64,000 nt of DNA from Nocardia vinacea. GTDB lineage: Bacteria; Actinomycetota; Actinomycetes; Mycobacteriales; Mycobacteriaceae. The notes under the pieces are model-generated. The model made no database searches and had not been told where the DNA came from. It was given only the letters and a program-made list of their open reading frames with translations. The DNA lies in assembly GCF_035920345.1 (NCBI RefSeq), contig NZ_CP109149.1, positions 7,688,001 to 7,752,000 of the forward strand, given 5' to 3'. Positions 9,378 to 18,260 of the stretch are shown one piece after another. The position numbers and the translations under genes are program-made. Every line of letters starts with the position of its first letter. Positions within the stretch are counted from its first letter, which is position 1.

Positions 9378-10322
9378 TCAGACGACCCCGGGAATCGCTC
9401 GGATGACCCCGACCCTGGCACCGCCGCCGAGCACCGGCGGCGCCGCGAGTTCGGCATGCGCGGCGGTCCATTCGACGCCCATGCGATGCAGAATGGCCAG
9501 CGTCAGGGGGATTCGCGCACGGTCGTGACCATCGGCGATCTTGTATGCGAAGGCCGTTCCGTCCGGTAGCGCCCCCGCGTGCACACCGTCCGCGCCGATC
9601 TTGCAGACCAGGCCGGGAGTGGCCTGCATGGTCAGTAAATCGGGTGCGTTCGTGCCGGAAATCACTCGCGGATTGGCACGAATCGCATCGGCGACGCGCC
9701 GCTCCGGCGAGCCGGGCGCGGCGGTCGCCATGGCCGCGAACGCGCGGGCCAGATTCACCAGTGAGACCGGGATGATCGGTAGTCCGCAGCCATCGATGCC
9801 GAGGTCGGTTTCGGGTTCGCCGGTGAGGTCGGTGATGGTCGCGATCACCGCTTGTTGCAGCGGGTGCGCCTGGTCCAGATAGCCCTCGGTGGGCCAGCCG
9901 TTGACGGCGCAGGTGGCGAGCATGGCCGCGTGCTTACCGGAGCAGTTCATGTACACCCGACGGGGTTCGGGTAGCGCCTCGGCCCGTGCGCGCTCCTCCT
10001 GCGGCAGGTCGGGCGGGCATTCAAGGGACTTCTCGTCGAAGCCGAAACGGTCGAGCAGACGCTCGACCAGCGCGACGTGATCCGGTTCGCCGTAGTGCGA
10101 TGCGGTCGCGATGGCCAGCTCGGCATCGTCGAGCGGTTCGAAGCCGTTGCGCAGCAAGGTGATCGCCTGCATGGGCTTGTTGGTGGAACGCGGGAAGATC
10201 GGGACGTGCACCTCGCCGAGCGCGAGGGTCGGTTCGCCGTCGGCGCCGAGGATCACCACCGAACCGCTGTGCACGCATTCGCGGAAGCCGGAGCGGACGA
10301 CCTCGACCAGCTCGACGGTCAT
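9378..10322 (-). CDS. asparaginase, L-asparaginase II family
   Basis: Predicted to hydrolyse L-asparagine to aspartate and ammonia. The whole 314-residue chain matches the actinobacterial 'asparaginase II' type (N-terminus VELVEVVRSGFRECVHSGS, then RSTNKPMQA and MNCSGKHAAML), which is distinct from E. coli AnsA/AnsB. No signal peptide is seen, so it is cytosolic. It is translationally coupled to the upstream MOSC gene (ATGA overlap at 10319-10322) and so is the last gene of a three-gene minus-strand operon. Confidence 0.85.
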   Translation of the reverse strand: MTVELVEVVRSGFRECVHSGSVVILGADGEPTLALGEVHVPIFPRSTNKPMQAITLLRNGFEPLDDAELAIATASHYGEPDHVALVERLLDRFGFDEKSLECPPDLPQEERARAEALPEPRRVYMNCSGKHAAMLATCAVNGWPTEGYLDQAHPLQQAVIATITDLTGEPETDLGIDGCGLPIIPVSLVNLARAFAAMATAAPGSPERRVADAIRANPRVISGTNAPDLLTMQATPGLVCKIGADGVHAGALPDGTAFAYKIADGHDRARIPLTLAILHRMGVEWTAAHAELAAPPVLGGGARVGVIRAIPGVV

Positions 10323-11191
10323 AGCTCGGCTCCTGCCGGTTCGCCCTGCTGCTGGTGGGTGCTTGCCGCATCGACCTGCTGTTGGTGGGTGCTTGCGGGT
10401 TCGGCCCGGTGTTGGTGGGTGCTTGCCGGTTCGGTCCGGTGTTGGTGGGTGCTTGCCGGTTCGGCCCGGTGTTGGTGGGTGCTTGCCGCATCGACCCGGT
10501 TGTCGTGGGCGCTTGCCGGATCGACCCGCCGCTCGCGGGCACGGCCGGCATTGGCGTGGCGGCGGCCGTGACGCTCGATCTGCATCCGCACATCATCGGA
10601 GATGGTCGGTTCGGTCGTGAGCAGAATCGCGAGAAGGTCGGGATCGTGGCCGGTGAACAGGTCGCGGACGGTGATGCCGTGGTCCGGTGTGTGCACGATG
10701 CGGACCTCGTCGCCCGCACCGATCGTGCCCTCGGTGAGTACGCGCAGGTAGGTGCCGGTATCGCTCTGCGATGTGAACCGTTTGACCCAGTGGGACTCGC
10801 CGGACCAGTGCTGGAAGGTCGAGCACGGCACGCGGGGTGCGCTCACCTCGAGCAGGGTGTCTCCGATGGTCCAGTGCGCACCGATCACCGCATCACTGAC
10901 CGGGAGTCCGGTTATGCGCAGATTCTCGCCGAACCAACCCGCGGGCAGTTCGCGGCCGAGTTCCTCGCCCCAGCGCCGCGCGTCCTCCTCGGCGTAGGCG
11001 TAGACGGCCTGATGCACGCCGCCGTGATGCTTGGTGTCGCACACATAATCGCCGTCGAGACCGTGGGCACGCGCGGCGACGCGATGGGGAACAGGTCGCT
11101 TGTCGATGGCCGTCCGGCCGACGCGGGTCGGCACCTCCAGTTCGGCATGGACGACGCACACGGCAAGCACCCGAGCGCTATCGGGCTGCAT
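10319..11191 (-). CDS. MOSC domain protein with a repetitive C-terminal tail
   Basis: Residues 1 to about 200 form a MOSC domain, the molybdenum-cofactor sulfurase C-terminal fold that handles sulfur or molybdopterin. The conserved Cys is in PRVPCSTF and the loop GWFGENLR is typical. The remaining 70 or so residues are about six copies of a ten-residue unit (STHQHRAEPA and variants), an unusual polar tail with many His and Gln. The ATG at 11191 overlaps the ygfZ-like stop by one base, which makes it the second operon gene. The specific substrate is unknown. Confidence 0.85.
   Translation of the reverse strand: MQPDSARVLAVCVVHAELEVPTRVGRTAIDKRPVPHRVAARAHGLDGDYVCDTKHHGGVHQAVYAYAEEDARRWGEELGRELPAGWFGENLRITGLPVSDAVIGAHWTIGDTLLEVSAPRVPCSTFQHWSGESHWVKRFTSQSDTGTYLRVLTEGTIGAGDEVRIVHTPDHGITVRDLFTGHDPDLLAILLTTEPTISDDVRMQIERHGRRHANAGRARERRVDPASAHDNRVDAASTHQHRAEPASTHQHRTEPASTHQHRAEPASTHQQQVDAASTHQQQGEPAGAEL
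10331..10530. repeat. 30-bp tandem repeat in the MOSC gene
   Basis: Six in-frame copies of a 30-bp unit (core GTTGGTGGGTGCTTGCCGG) with exact 30-base periodicity at 10351, 10381, 10411, 10441, 10471 and 10501. Partial copies lie at both ends. Confidence 0.9.
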
Positions 11192-12306
11192 CAACGGCCA
11201 CGCAACCGGTCGACGGCGATCCGACCCGCCTGGGGTGCATCCTCGGAGGGGACCGAATCCGGATCGATGGCGGCCGCAGTCGGGCCCGCGACCAGTTCGG
11301 TACCGGCCGGGATGGTGCGTTTGATCAAAGCCAGTGCGATGGGACCGAATTCGTAGTGGTCGATGACGGTGCCGAGTCGGCCGACAGCACGCCCGCCGAC
11401 AGTGACGTCCTCGCCGGTTGTCGGACGTTCGTCGGCCGAGCCGTCGAGATGCAGCAGCACCAGGTGGCGCGGCGGCTTGCCGAGGTTGTGCACCCGGGCC
11501 ACCGTTTCCTGGCCGCGATAGCAGCCCTTGTCCAGGTGCACCGCACCGTGTTCGGCGACACCGCCGATCCAGCGGGCCTCGTGCGGGATGGTCCGTTCGT
11601 CGGTGTCGAGTCCGATCCGGGGGCGCAGTGCCGCGACGCGCAGTGCCTCGAAGGCCCACATGCCCGCCGGTTCGGCGCCGGCGGCGGTGAGGCGAGCCCA
11701 GCGGTCGGCGAGTTGGTCGCGTGGGATGACCAGGTCGAAGGAGTCCGCGGTCGGCCACGGCATGCGGCGCAGGAACCCGCCGTCCGGCAGTGGCACCGCG
11801 TCGTAGGTCTCCGGGAGGGTGGAAATGCCGAGCGCTTCGGTCAATTCGGTAATGCGTGGACCGAGCAGGCTCAGTACCGCATGATCGGCGGCCTCGACCG
11901 GTTTGGCATCGGCCCAGAAGACCATCTTCGCCAGGAACTCCAGCAGCGCCGGTCCGTGCTCGCCTTCGGTGTCGATCCACACCGTGGCGTCCAGCTCGGT
12001 GAGTACGAAATGGTGCAGCACGCGGCCGTTGAGATCGAGGTCCAAGTTCTCGGCGGACCGACCGTCACCGAGGTTCGCGATGTGCTGGCTGGTGATGGTA
12101 TGCAACCAGGTCAGCCGCTCGGCCCCGGTGATTTTCAGGACGAAGCGATGCGACCGGTCGACGATCGCCACCCGCTCCGCGGCGGCGCGCTGTTCTCGGA
12201 AGGGATCCCCGTAATGCCAGGCGACGGCGGCATCCGGCGAACCGGCCGCTCCCGCGACGGCGCCCGGGACAGCGAGGATAGGACTGGGTGCTACGACCAC
12301 GGACAC
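11191..12306 (-). CDS. ygfZ: YgfZ/GcvT-like folate-binding protein
   Basis: Tetrahydrofolate-dependent protein of the GcvT fold that helps repair or mature iron-sulfur enzymes in E. coli and others. The signature KGCYRGQETVARVHNLG is intact near residue 255, including the functional Cys. Length is about 371 residues. GTG at 12306 is chosen because a TAGAGT box ends exactly seven bases upstream, which suggests a leaderless mRNA; a GTG at 12315 also exists. It is divergent from pabC, the same arrangement as Rv0811c-Rv0812 in M. tuberculosis, and is the first gene of the operon with MOSC and asparaginase. Confidence 0.88.
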   Translation of the reverse strand: MSVVVAPSPILAVPGAVAGAAGSPDAAVAWHYGDPFREQRAAAERVAIVDRSHRFVLKITGAERLTWLHTITSQHIANLGDGRSAENLDLDLNGRVLHHFVLTELDATVWIDTEGEHGPALLEFLAKMVFWADAKPVEAADHAVLSLLGPRITELTEALGISTLPETYDAVPLPDGGFLRRMPWPTADSFDLVIPRDQLADRWARLTAAGAEPAGMWAFEALRVAALRPRIGLDTDERTIPHEARWIGGVAEHGAVHLDKGCYRGQETVARVHNLGKPPRHLVLLHLDGSADERPTTGEDVTVGGRAVGRLGTVIDHYEFGPIALALIKRTIPAGTELVAGPTAAAIDPDSVPSEDAPQAGRIAVDRLRGR

Positions 12307-12313
12307 GTAAACC

Positions 12314-12319
12314 ACTCTA
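12314..12319 (-). promoter_or_regulatory. -10 box of ygfZ, leaderless start
   Basis: TAGAGT on the minus strand, seven bases before GTG at 12306. Confidence 0.55.
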
Positions 12320-12393
12320 AGCGCGAACCCGATTGCTTGCTTTCAGCGGCCTGTCGACTGCTGCGGAACGTCCGCTCCCCAGCAACCCCAACG

Positions 12394-12547
12394 GAGCGAG
12401 TCTTACGAGCGACGTTCGCGGCCCGTCTCGCTTCCGAGTGGCCGAAGCGCACGCGACGAAGTCGCGAGTCTCGGCCACGCCGCTAGCGACTGCTTGCAGG
12501 TCGCTCGAAAGGGTCAGCCGCGAGACAAGAAGGGGCCGCGAACACGC
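12394..12547. repeat. dispersed intergenic palindromic repeat, copy 2 (inverted)
   Basis: Its reverse complement follows the element at 8711-8830 almost motif by motif: GTTCGCGGCCCC, GTCTCGCG, GAGACTCGCG, TGCGCTTCG, GCGAGACGGGCCGCGAAC, CTCGTAAGACTCGC. It carries an extra internal stretch of about 35 bases. It fills the space between ygfZ and pabC. Confidence 0.7.
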
Positions 12548-12604
12548 AGTGCCGCAGCCGCTGCCAATCCAACACAGTTCTAGGCGCGGTCAACGAACAG
12601 CGCC

Positions 12605-12610
12605 TACTCT
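12605..12610 (+). promoter_or_regulatory. -10 box of pabC, leaderless start
   Basis: TACTCT ends six bases before ATG at 12617, and no ribosome site is present. Confidence 0.55.
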
Positions 12611-12616
12611 CGACCC

Positions 12617-13534
12617 ATGGTGGATCGAGTTCTTGTAACACTCGACGGCGCCGTCCAGGATCCGGACGCGCCGTTGTTGTTTGCCGACGACATCGGCGTA
12701 CTGCGCGGCGACGGTGTCTTCGAGTCGGTTTTGGTTCGTGCCGGTGACGCGTGCGCGATCGAATTTCATCTAGGCCGACTGCGTCGTTCGGCGCAGGCGC
12801 TCGATCTACCCGAGCCCGAACTGGGTAAATGGCGAGACGCGGTCGAGGCGGCGACGAAGGAATGGGGGACCGACCGCGAGGGCCTGATGCGGCTGGTCCT
12901 CACCCGTGGGCGCGATACCGAGCTGTCGGCTCCGTCCAGCGTCACCTCCGGCGATCTCGCGGCCGCGGTGCCGGTGCCGACCTCCTATGTGCTGGTGCTG
13001 CCGGTGCCCTTGCGGGTGCAGAAGGCGCGCACCGATGGCGTCGCGGTGGTGTCGCTATCACGCGGGATCTCGGTCGATCTGGCGCAGGCCGCGCCGTGGC
13101 AGCTGTTGGGTGCGAAGACGCTCTCCTATGCCACCAATATGGCGGCGCTGCGGTTCGCGCAGCGGATGGGCGCCGATGACGTGATCTTCACCAGTACCGA
13201 GAACCGGGTGCTGGAGGGGCCGCGCTCGTCGGTGGTGATCGTGCGCGATAAGCAGTTGATCACCCCGCCCGCGAAGAACGGCGTACTGCCGGGGGTTACC
13301 CAGCGCGCGCTGTTCGCCGAGGCCGAGAAGGCGGGGTGGAAGTGCAGCTACGAATCGTTGTTCACCGCCGACCTGTTGACCTGCGACAGCGTTTGGCTGA
13401 TGTCGAGCATCACGCTCGCCGCGCGGGTGAATTCACTGGACGGATTGCGCATGATGGCGCCGGACAATGCGGCCGAAATCATCGAATTGGTGGACCGAGG
13501 AGTGGAGCGTGCCGGGGCCATCGGCGATTGGTGA
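12617..13534 (+). CDS. pabC: aminodeoxychorismate lyase, class IV aminotransferase
   Basis: PLP enzyme expected to release pyruvate from 4-amino-4-deoxychorismate to give p-aminobenzoate for folate. It shows the fold-type IV features: an N-terminal FADDIGVLRGDGVFESVLV strand region, the catalytic Lys in GAKTLSYATN near residue 171, and a phosphate-binding VLPGVTQRALF segment. Length of 305 residues is slightly longer than E. coli PabC. It is orthologous in position to Rv0812. A branched-chain or D-amino-acid aminotransferase role cannot be excluded from sequence. The ATG has no ribosome site, but a TACTCT box lies six bases before it. Confidence 0.87.
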   Translation: MVDRVLVTLDGAVQDPDAPLLFADDIGVLRGDGVFESVLVRAGDACAIEFHLGRLRRSAQALDLPEPELGKWRDAVEAATKEWGTDREGLMRLVLTRGRDTELSAPSSVTSGDLAAAVPVPTSYVLVLPVPLRVQKARTDGVAVVSLSRGISVDLAQAAPWQLLGAKTLSYATNMAALRFAQRMGADDVIFTSTENRVLEGPRSSVVIVRDKQLITPPAKNGVLPGVTQRALFAEAEKAGWKCSYESLFTADLLTCDSVWLMSSITLAARVNSLDGLRMMAPDNAAEIIELVDRGVERAGAIGDW

Positions 13535-13561
13535 GGCCGCCGGGCCGTGATCTTCGTCCTA

Positions 13562-13574
13562 CTACAACGTGTAG
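13562..13574. promoter_or_regulatory. BlaI/CopY-like dyad upstream of cydA
   Basis: CTACA-ACG-TGTAG, a perfect 5-bp inverted repeat inside TACTACAACGTGTAG. It resembles TACA/TGTA operators bound by BlaI/MecI/CopY repressors. It sits 148 bases before the cydA start. Confidence 0.4.
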
Positions 13575-13675
13575 GGGTGCGCGGCGAGCTCGGAAAACGG
13601 GTCGTTGAGGGTGGCTTGCGCCGGTGTGTCGTGGCGTAGGACTCCTTGATGGATCCTTTCCCGGGCGTACTCTTA

Positions 13676-13691
13676 CTACGTAATGTCGTAG
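13676..13691. promoter_or_regulatory. second dyad upstream of cydA
   Basis: CTACG-N6-CGTAG, ending 18 bases before the cydA TTG start and just before its ribosome site. The half-site resembles the 13562 dyad but the spacing differs. Confidence 0.35.
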
Positions 13692-13709
13692 ATCGGCGGG
13701 AGGTCGGTT

Positions 13710-15200
13710 TTGAGCGTCCTGGACTTATCGCGTTGGCAGTTCGGCATCACCACCGTCTATCACTTCATCTTCGTTCCGTTGACGATCGGTCTGGCCCCGC
13801 TGGTGGCGGGCATGCAGACCGCTTGGGTGATTACCGGCAAAGAGCACTGGTACCGGCTGACCAAATTCTTCGGGAAGCTGTTCCTGATCAATTTCGCACT
13901 CGGTGTCGCGACCGGCATCGTGCAGGAATTCCAGTTCGGCATGAACTGGAGCGAATACTCCCGCTTCGTCGGTGACGTCTTCGGTGCACCGCTCGCGCTG
14001 GAGGCGCTCGTCGCATTCTTCCTGGAATCGACCTTCCTCGGCCTGTGGATCTTCGGTTGGACCCGGCTGCCGAAAATGGTGCACCTGGCGACGATTTGGT
14101 TCGTCGCGATCGGGGTGAATGCCTCCGCGTACTTCATCGTCGCGGCCAATTCGTTCATGCAGCATCCGGTCGGCGCCAAATACAACCCGGAGCGCGGGCG
14201 CGCCGAACTCACCAGCATCTGGACGGTACTCACCAATAACACGACGCTGGCGGCCTTTCCGCACGTGGTGGCCGGAGCATTCCTGACCTCGGGAACTTTT
14301 GTGGTCGGCATCTGCGGCTGGTGGATGGTGCGCAATGCGCGCAGCGGTGACGAGACCAAAGTCGCTGAGGCGCAAACGATGTGGCGCTCCGGCGGACGCG
14401 GCGGCCTGTGGGTGATCGTCATTGCCGGCGTCGCGCTGTTCTTCACCGGTGATGTGCAGGGCAAGCTGATGTTCGAACAGCAGCCGATGAAAATGGCTTC
14501 GGCGGAGTCGCTGTGCAATACCGCAACCGATCCGGACTTCTCGGTGCTGACCATCGGCACGCACAACAACTGCGACAGCGTGACGCACGTGCTCGAGGTG
14601 CCCTATGTGCTGCCGTACTTGGCCAAGGGCAAGTTCAGCGATGTCACCCTGGACGGTGTCACCGATCTGCAGCACGCGTACAACGCGAAGTTCGGGCCCG
14701 GCGACTACCGGCCCAATCTGTTCGTCACCTACTGGTCCTTCCGCGCCATGATCGGCCTGTCGGCCGGTGCGATCCTGCTCTGGTTGGTGGGCCTCTGGCT
14801 GACCCGCGGTGGCCGGATCACCGATAAGCGCTGGTACTCGTGGCTGTGCCTGATCGCCATCCCGACCCCGTTCCTGGCCAATAGCGCGGGCTGGGTCTTC
14901 ACCGAAATGGGTAGGCAGCCATGGGTTGTCGCGCCGAATCCGACCGGTGACCAGAGCCTGCGGCTGATGGTGCAGCAGGGCGTCTCCGACCACGTCGCGG
15001 GCACCGTGATCACCTCGCTCGTGGTGTTCACCCTGCTGTACGGCGCGCTCGCGGTGGTGTGGTTCTACCTGATGCGGCGGTACACGGTCGCGGGACCCGA
15101 AGCGCCCGCGGCCACCCGGCCCGATGGCGGACCGGATGACACGCGGGAAGGAGGCCGCGACCGTGCCGAAGACGTTGAGCAGCTTTCGTTCGCCTACTAA
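13710..15200 (+). CDS. cydA: cytochrome bd ubiquinol oxidase subunit I
   Basis: Catalytic subunit of the bd-type quinol oxidase, a high-oxygen-affinity, non-proton-pumping terminal oxidase in the plasma membrane. The N-terminus SRWQFGITTVYHFIFVPLT carries the conserved early His that ligates heme b595, and GWVFTEMGRQPWV is the conserved quinol-side motif. There are about nine hydrophobic helices in 496 residues. TTG at 13710 is the best start because GGGAGG lies six bases upstream. The polar C-terminal tail (from about residue 460) is a lineage-specific extension. It is the first gene of cydABDC. Confidence 0.97.
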   Translation: MSVLDLSRWQFGITTVYHFIFVPLTIGLAPLVAGMQTAWVITGKEHWYRLTKFFGKLFLINFALGVATGIVQEFQFGMNWSEYSRFVGDVFGAPLALEALVAFFLESTFLGLWIFGWTRLPKMVHLATIWFVAIGVNASAYFIVAANSFMQHPVGAKYNPERGRAELTSIWTVLTNNTTLAAFPHVVAGAFLTSGTFVVGICGWWMVRNARSGDETKVAEAQTMWRSGGRGGLWVIVIAGVALFFTGDVQGKLMFEQQPMKMASAESLCNTATDPDFSVLTIGTHNNCDSVTHVLEVPYVLPYLAKGKFSDVTLDGVTDLQHAYNAKFGPGDYRPNLFVTYWSFRAMIGLSAGAILLWLVGLWLTRGGRITDKRWYSWLCLIAIPTPFLANSAGWVFTEMGRQPWVVAPNPTGDQSLRLMVQQGVSDHVAGTVITSLVVFTLLYGALAVVWFYLMRRYTVAGPEAPAATRPDGGPDDTREGGRDRAEDVEQLSFAY

Positions 15201-15276
15201 GGCGTGCCGAACAATTCGTTCGACACCACCGTACGGCGGGGCACCGACAAGTTTGTTCGAAATCTAGGAGCCGACG

Positions 15277-16308
15277 ATGAATCTGCAACAGTTCTGGTTT
15301 CTGCTGATCGGCGTCTTGTTCACCGGCTACTTCGTGCTGGAGGGCTTCGACTTCGGGGTCGGCATGCTGATGCCGATCCTCGGCAAGGGCAGCGATACCC
15401 GAAGGCGGGTGGTGCTCAATACGATCGGGCCGGTGTGGGACGGCAACGAGGTCTGGTTGCTGACCGCGGGCGGTGCGATGTTCGCGGCCTTTCCGGAGTG
15501 GTACGCGAGCCTGTTCTCCGGGTTCTATCTCGCGCTGCTGCTGGTGCTGGTCGCGCTGATCGTGCGGGTCTGTGCCATCGAATATCGCAGCAAAATCGAC
15601 GATGCGCGGTGGCGGGCCTGGTGTGATGCCGCGATCGGAATCGGTTCCTGGGTACCGGCATTGGCGTGGGGCTGGGTATTCGCCAATGTGGTGCGCGGGG
15701 TGCCGCTGAACGAGAAGAAGCACATGGCCGGCTCGGTGTGGGATCTGCTCGGGCCGTACGCATTGCTCGGCGGGCTCGCGACCGGATTGCTGTTCGCGCT
15801 GCACGGTGCGGTCTTCCTGGTGCTGAAGACCGGCGGCGAGGTGCGCGACGATGCGGCGAAGACGGTGCGATTGTTGCTGGCGCCGACCGCGGTCGTGGTA
15901 GGTGTGTTCGGGGTGTGGACGCAGTTGGCCTACGGAACCGGATGGACCTGGATTCCGTTGGCGCTGGCCGTAATCGGGCTGCTGCTCGCGGGTGCGGCGA
16001 GTTTCGCCGAGCGCGACGGCTGGGCGTTCGTCGGCACGGCGGTCACCACCGCCGCGGCGACGGTGCTGCTGTTCGGGTCGCTGTATCCGAATGTGCTGCC
16101 GTCCACCATCAGCGACATGTTCAACCTGACCATCGACAATGCCTCCTCGACGCCGTACACGCTGAAGGTGATGAGCTGGGCGGCCGTGGTCGTCACGCCC
16201 GTGGTGCTGGGCTATCAGGGGTGGACGTATTGGGTGTTCCGCAAACGGATTACGGTCGAGCAGATTCCGGCGCCGGTCGGCCTGCCGTTGGAAGCCGTCA
16301 AGGACTGA
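15277..16308 (+). CDS. cydB: cytochrome bd ubiquinol oxidase subunit II
   Basis: Membrane partner of CydA, 343 residues, about eight to nine helices. The start MNLQQFWFLLIGVLF and FVLEGFDFGVGML are typical of CydB. ATG at 15277 has AGGAG six bases upstream. It is followed two bases later by cydD, so the four genes form one transcription unit. Confidence 0.97.
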   Translation: MNLQQFWFLLIGVLFTGYFVLEGFDFGVGMLMPILGKGSDTRRRVVLNTIGPVWDGNEVWLLTAGGAMFAAFPEWYASLFSGFYLALLLVLVALIVRVCAIEYRSKIDDARWRAWCDAAIGIGSWVPALAWGWVFANVVRGVPLNEKKHMAGSVWDLLGPYALLGGLATGLLFALHGAVFLVLKTGGEVRDDAAKTVRLLLAPTAVVVGVFGVWTQLAYGTGWTWIPLALAVIGLLLAGAASFAERDGWAFVGTAVTTAAATVLLFGSLYPNVLPSTISDMFNLTIDNASSTPYTLKVMSWAAVVVTPVVLGYQGWTYWVFRKRITVEQIPAPVGLPLEAVKD

Positions 16309-16310
16309 TC

Positions 16311-18260
16311 ATGGCCCGCCCGCCCGTCGACCCCCGATTGTGGAAGTACGCGCGCTCGGCCCGCCGCTATCTGGTGCTGAGTGTGGCGCTGTCCGTGGTG
16401 ATCACGGGTTCGATCGTGGTCACCGCGGTCGCACTGGCGAAGGTGCTGGCCGGGGTTGTCACCGATCCCGGTCGGCGCAGCTTCGGGGCGTGGACATTCG
16501 AGTTGGTGGTGCTCATGGTCGCCATCGGCTGTCGGGTGCTGGCCACCTGGGTGCAGTCGCGGATCGCGCATCGGGCGGGGGCCGCGGTGGTCGCCGAACT
16601 GGAAACCGCGGTGCTTACCGCCGGGGCTCAGCTGCCACCGCGCGAACTCGAAACTCGGCGCACCGAATTGGCGGTTGTCGTGAGTACCGGGCTGACCGGG
16701 CTGCGAGCATATCTCACCGGGTATCTGCCGGCGCTGCTCCTTGCATGCCTGGTGCCGCCGATTGTCTTGGTGGTCATCGGGTTTCATGATCCGGTCTCCG
16801 GTCTCATCGCTGTGGTCACGCTGCCGTTGATTCCGGTGTTCATGGTGCTCATCGGTCTGCTCACGCAGGGCCGGGCCGAGGCCACGCTCGTCGCGACCAC
16901 ACGGCTGTCGGACCAACTGCTCGATCTCTTTGCCGGGATGCCGACGTTGCGGGCGTTGGGGCGGGAGGGGAGCGCGGGGCGGACGGGTTCGATGGAACAC
17001 CGGGTGCGTGAGCTCGGGGATGCGTTGCGGCAGCGCACTATGCGTGCGCTGCGGATCGCGTTCCTGTCGTCGATGGTGCTCGAGATGCTTGCCACGCTGA
17101 GCGTCGCGTTGATCGCGGTATCCATCGGTCTGCGGCTCGTATACGGGGAGATGAGTCTCTATGCCGGGCTGGTGGCATTGATTCTCGCGCCGGAGGTGTA
17201 TCTGCCACTGCGGATGGTGGGGGAGCGTTTTCATGCGGCGCAGGATGGAATGGCGGCTGCGGACAAGGCCTTTGCTGTTCTGGAGCCTGCTGCGGTGCGG
17301 GGACAGGCCGAATCGGGTGCCGATTGTCAGGCGGCTGGCGGGGACGTGGGTGCTGACCGCTCGGTCTCCGGCACTAGTGGGGCAGGCGCCGTCCGACCGG
17401 CTTCGAGTACGAATGCCGTGGCCGCCGTCGGCTCCCATCATGGGGATATCGACGGCGCGGGTGCTGCGCCGGGCGGGGACGACGGTTGGGAAATCAGCGA
17501 ACTCGGTTCAGCGGCATCGAGCGGCAAGCCCGCCGAGGCGAGGCCCGAAGTCGGTAGAGATGGCCGGGGCCGCATCGAGATATGTGATCTCTCGGTAAGC
17601 GCCCGGGACGGATTTGCGCCCGCCGAGCTGACGGGGGTGTTCCGGCCGGGGGTGGTGACCGTACTGACCGGGCCCAACGGGAGCGGAAAATCGACTGCGC
17701 TGCAAGCAATCCTGGGTTTGATCACACCGGAGTGTGGCTCGGTGAAGATCGACGGCACTGACGTACGTGCGCTCGATCAGGAGGCTTGGTGGTCCCGTGT
17801 CGCCTGGCTGTCGCAACGTCCGGTCCTGGTCCCGGGAACACTACGCGAGAATCTCGAACTGCTCGGCGCGCGCACACCCGACACCACTGTGAAGGGCGCG
17901 GTACGCGTGCTCGACGAACTCGAAGCCGCCTGCATCGCAACCGGATTCGACGCAGTACTCGACGAACTCCCCGACGGCTGGAACACGATGGTCGGCACTG
18001 GCGGCGTCGGACTCTCCCTCGGCCAGCGCCAACGCCTGGCCCTCACCAGAGTGCTCGCCGCCGACCGCCCCATCCTCCTTCTCGACGAACCAACCGCCCA
18101 CCTGGACCCCGCCGCCGAAGCCACCGTCCTCACCGCCCTACAGCAGCGAGCTCGCACCGGCGCAACCGTAATCGTCATAGCTCACCGCCCGACAGTCCTT
18201 GCCGCTGCCGACCACGTAATCCCCATCCACTCCACCGCACCTCAGGCAGTCGTCTCATGA
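16311..18260 (+). CDS. cydD: thiol reductant ABC exporter subunit CydD
   Basis: Half of the heterodimeric CydDC exporter that sends cysteine/glutathione-type thiols outward and is needed for assembly of the bd oxidase. Six transmembrane helices occupy residues 1 to about 310, and the ATPase domain follows from about 420, with GPNGSGKST, LSLGQRQR and ILLLDEP. Between them lies a Gly/Ala-rich, low-complexity linker of about 100 residues that is absent from E. coli CydD. Length is 649 residues. It overlaps cydC by four bases. Confidence 0.94.
   Translation: MARPPVDPRLWKYARSARRYLVLSVALSVVITGSIVVTAVALAKVLAGVVTDPGRRSFGAWTFELVVLMVAIGCRVLATWVQSRIAHRAGAAVVAELETAVLTAGAQLPPRELETRRTELAVVVSTGLTGLRAYLTGYLPALLLACLVPPIVLVVIGFHDPVSGLIAVVTLPLIPVFMVLIGLLTQGRAEATLVATTRLSDQLLDLFAGMPTLRALGREGSAGRTGSMEHRVRELGDALRQRTMRALRIAFLSSMVLEMLATLSVALIAVSIGLRLVYGEMSLYAGLVALILAPEVYLPLRMVGERFHAAQDGMAAADKAFAVLEPAAVRGQAESGADCQAAGGDVGADRSVSGTSGAGAVRPASSTNAVAAVGSHHGDIDGAGAAPGGDDGWEISELGSAASSGKPAEARPEVGRDGRGRIEICDLSVSARDGFAPAELTGVFRPGVVTVLTGPNGSGKSTALQAILGLITPECGSVKIDGTDVRALDQEAWWSRVAWLSQRPVLVPGTLRENLELLGARTPDTTVKGAVRVLDELEAACIATGFDAVLDELPDGWNTMVGTGGVGLSLGQRQRLALTRVLAADRPILLLDEPTAHLDPAAEATVLTALQQRARTGATVIVIAHRPTVLAAADHVIPIHSTAPQAVVS

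Noticed and set aside
10355..11356. 333-codon plus-strand frame opposite MOSC/ygfZ
   Set aside because: Antisense shadow, with its start produced by the 30-bp repeats.
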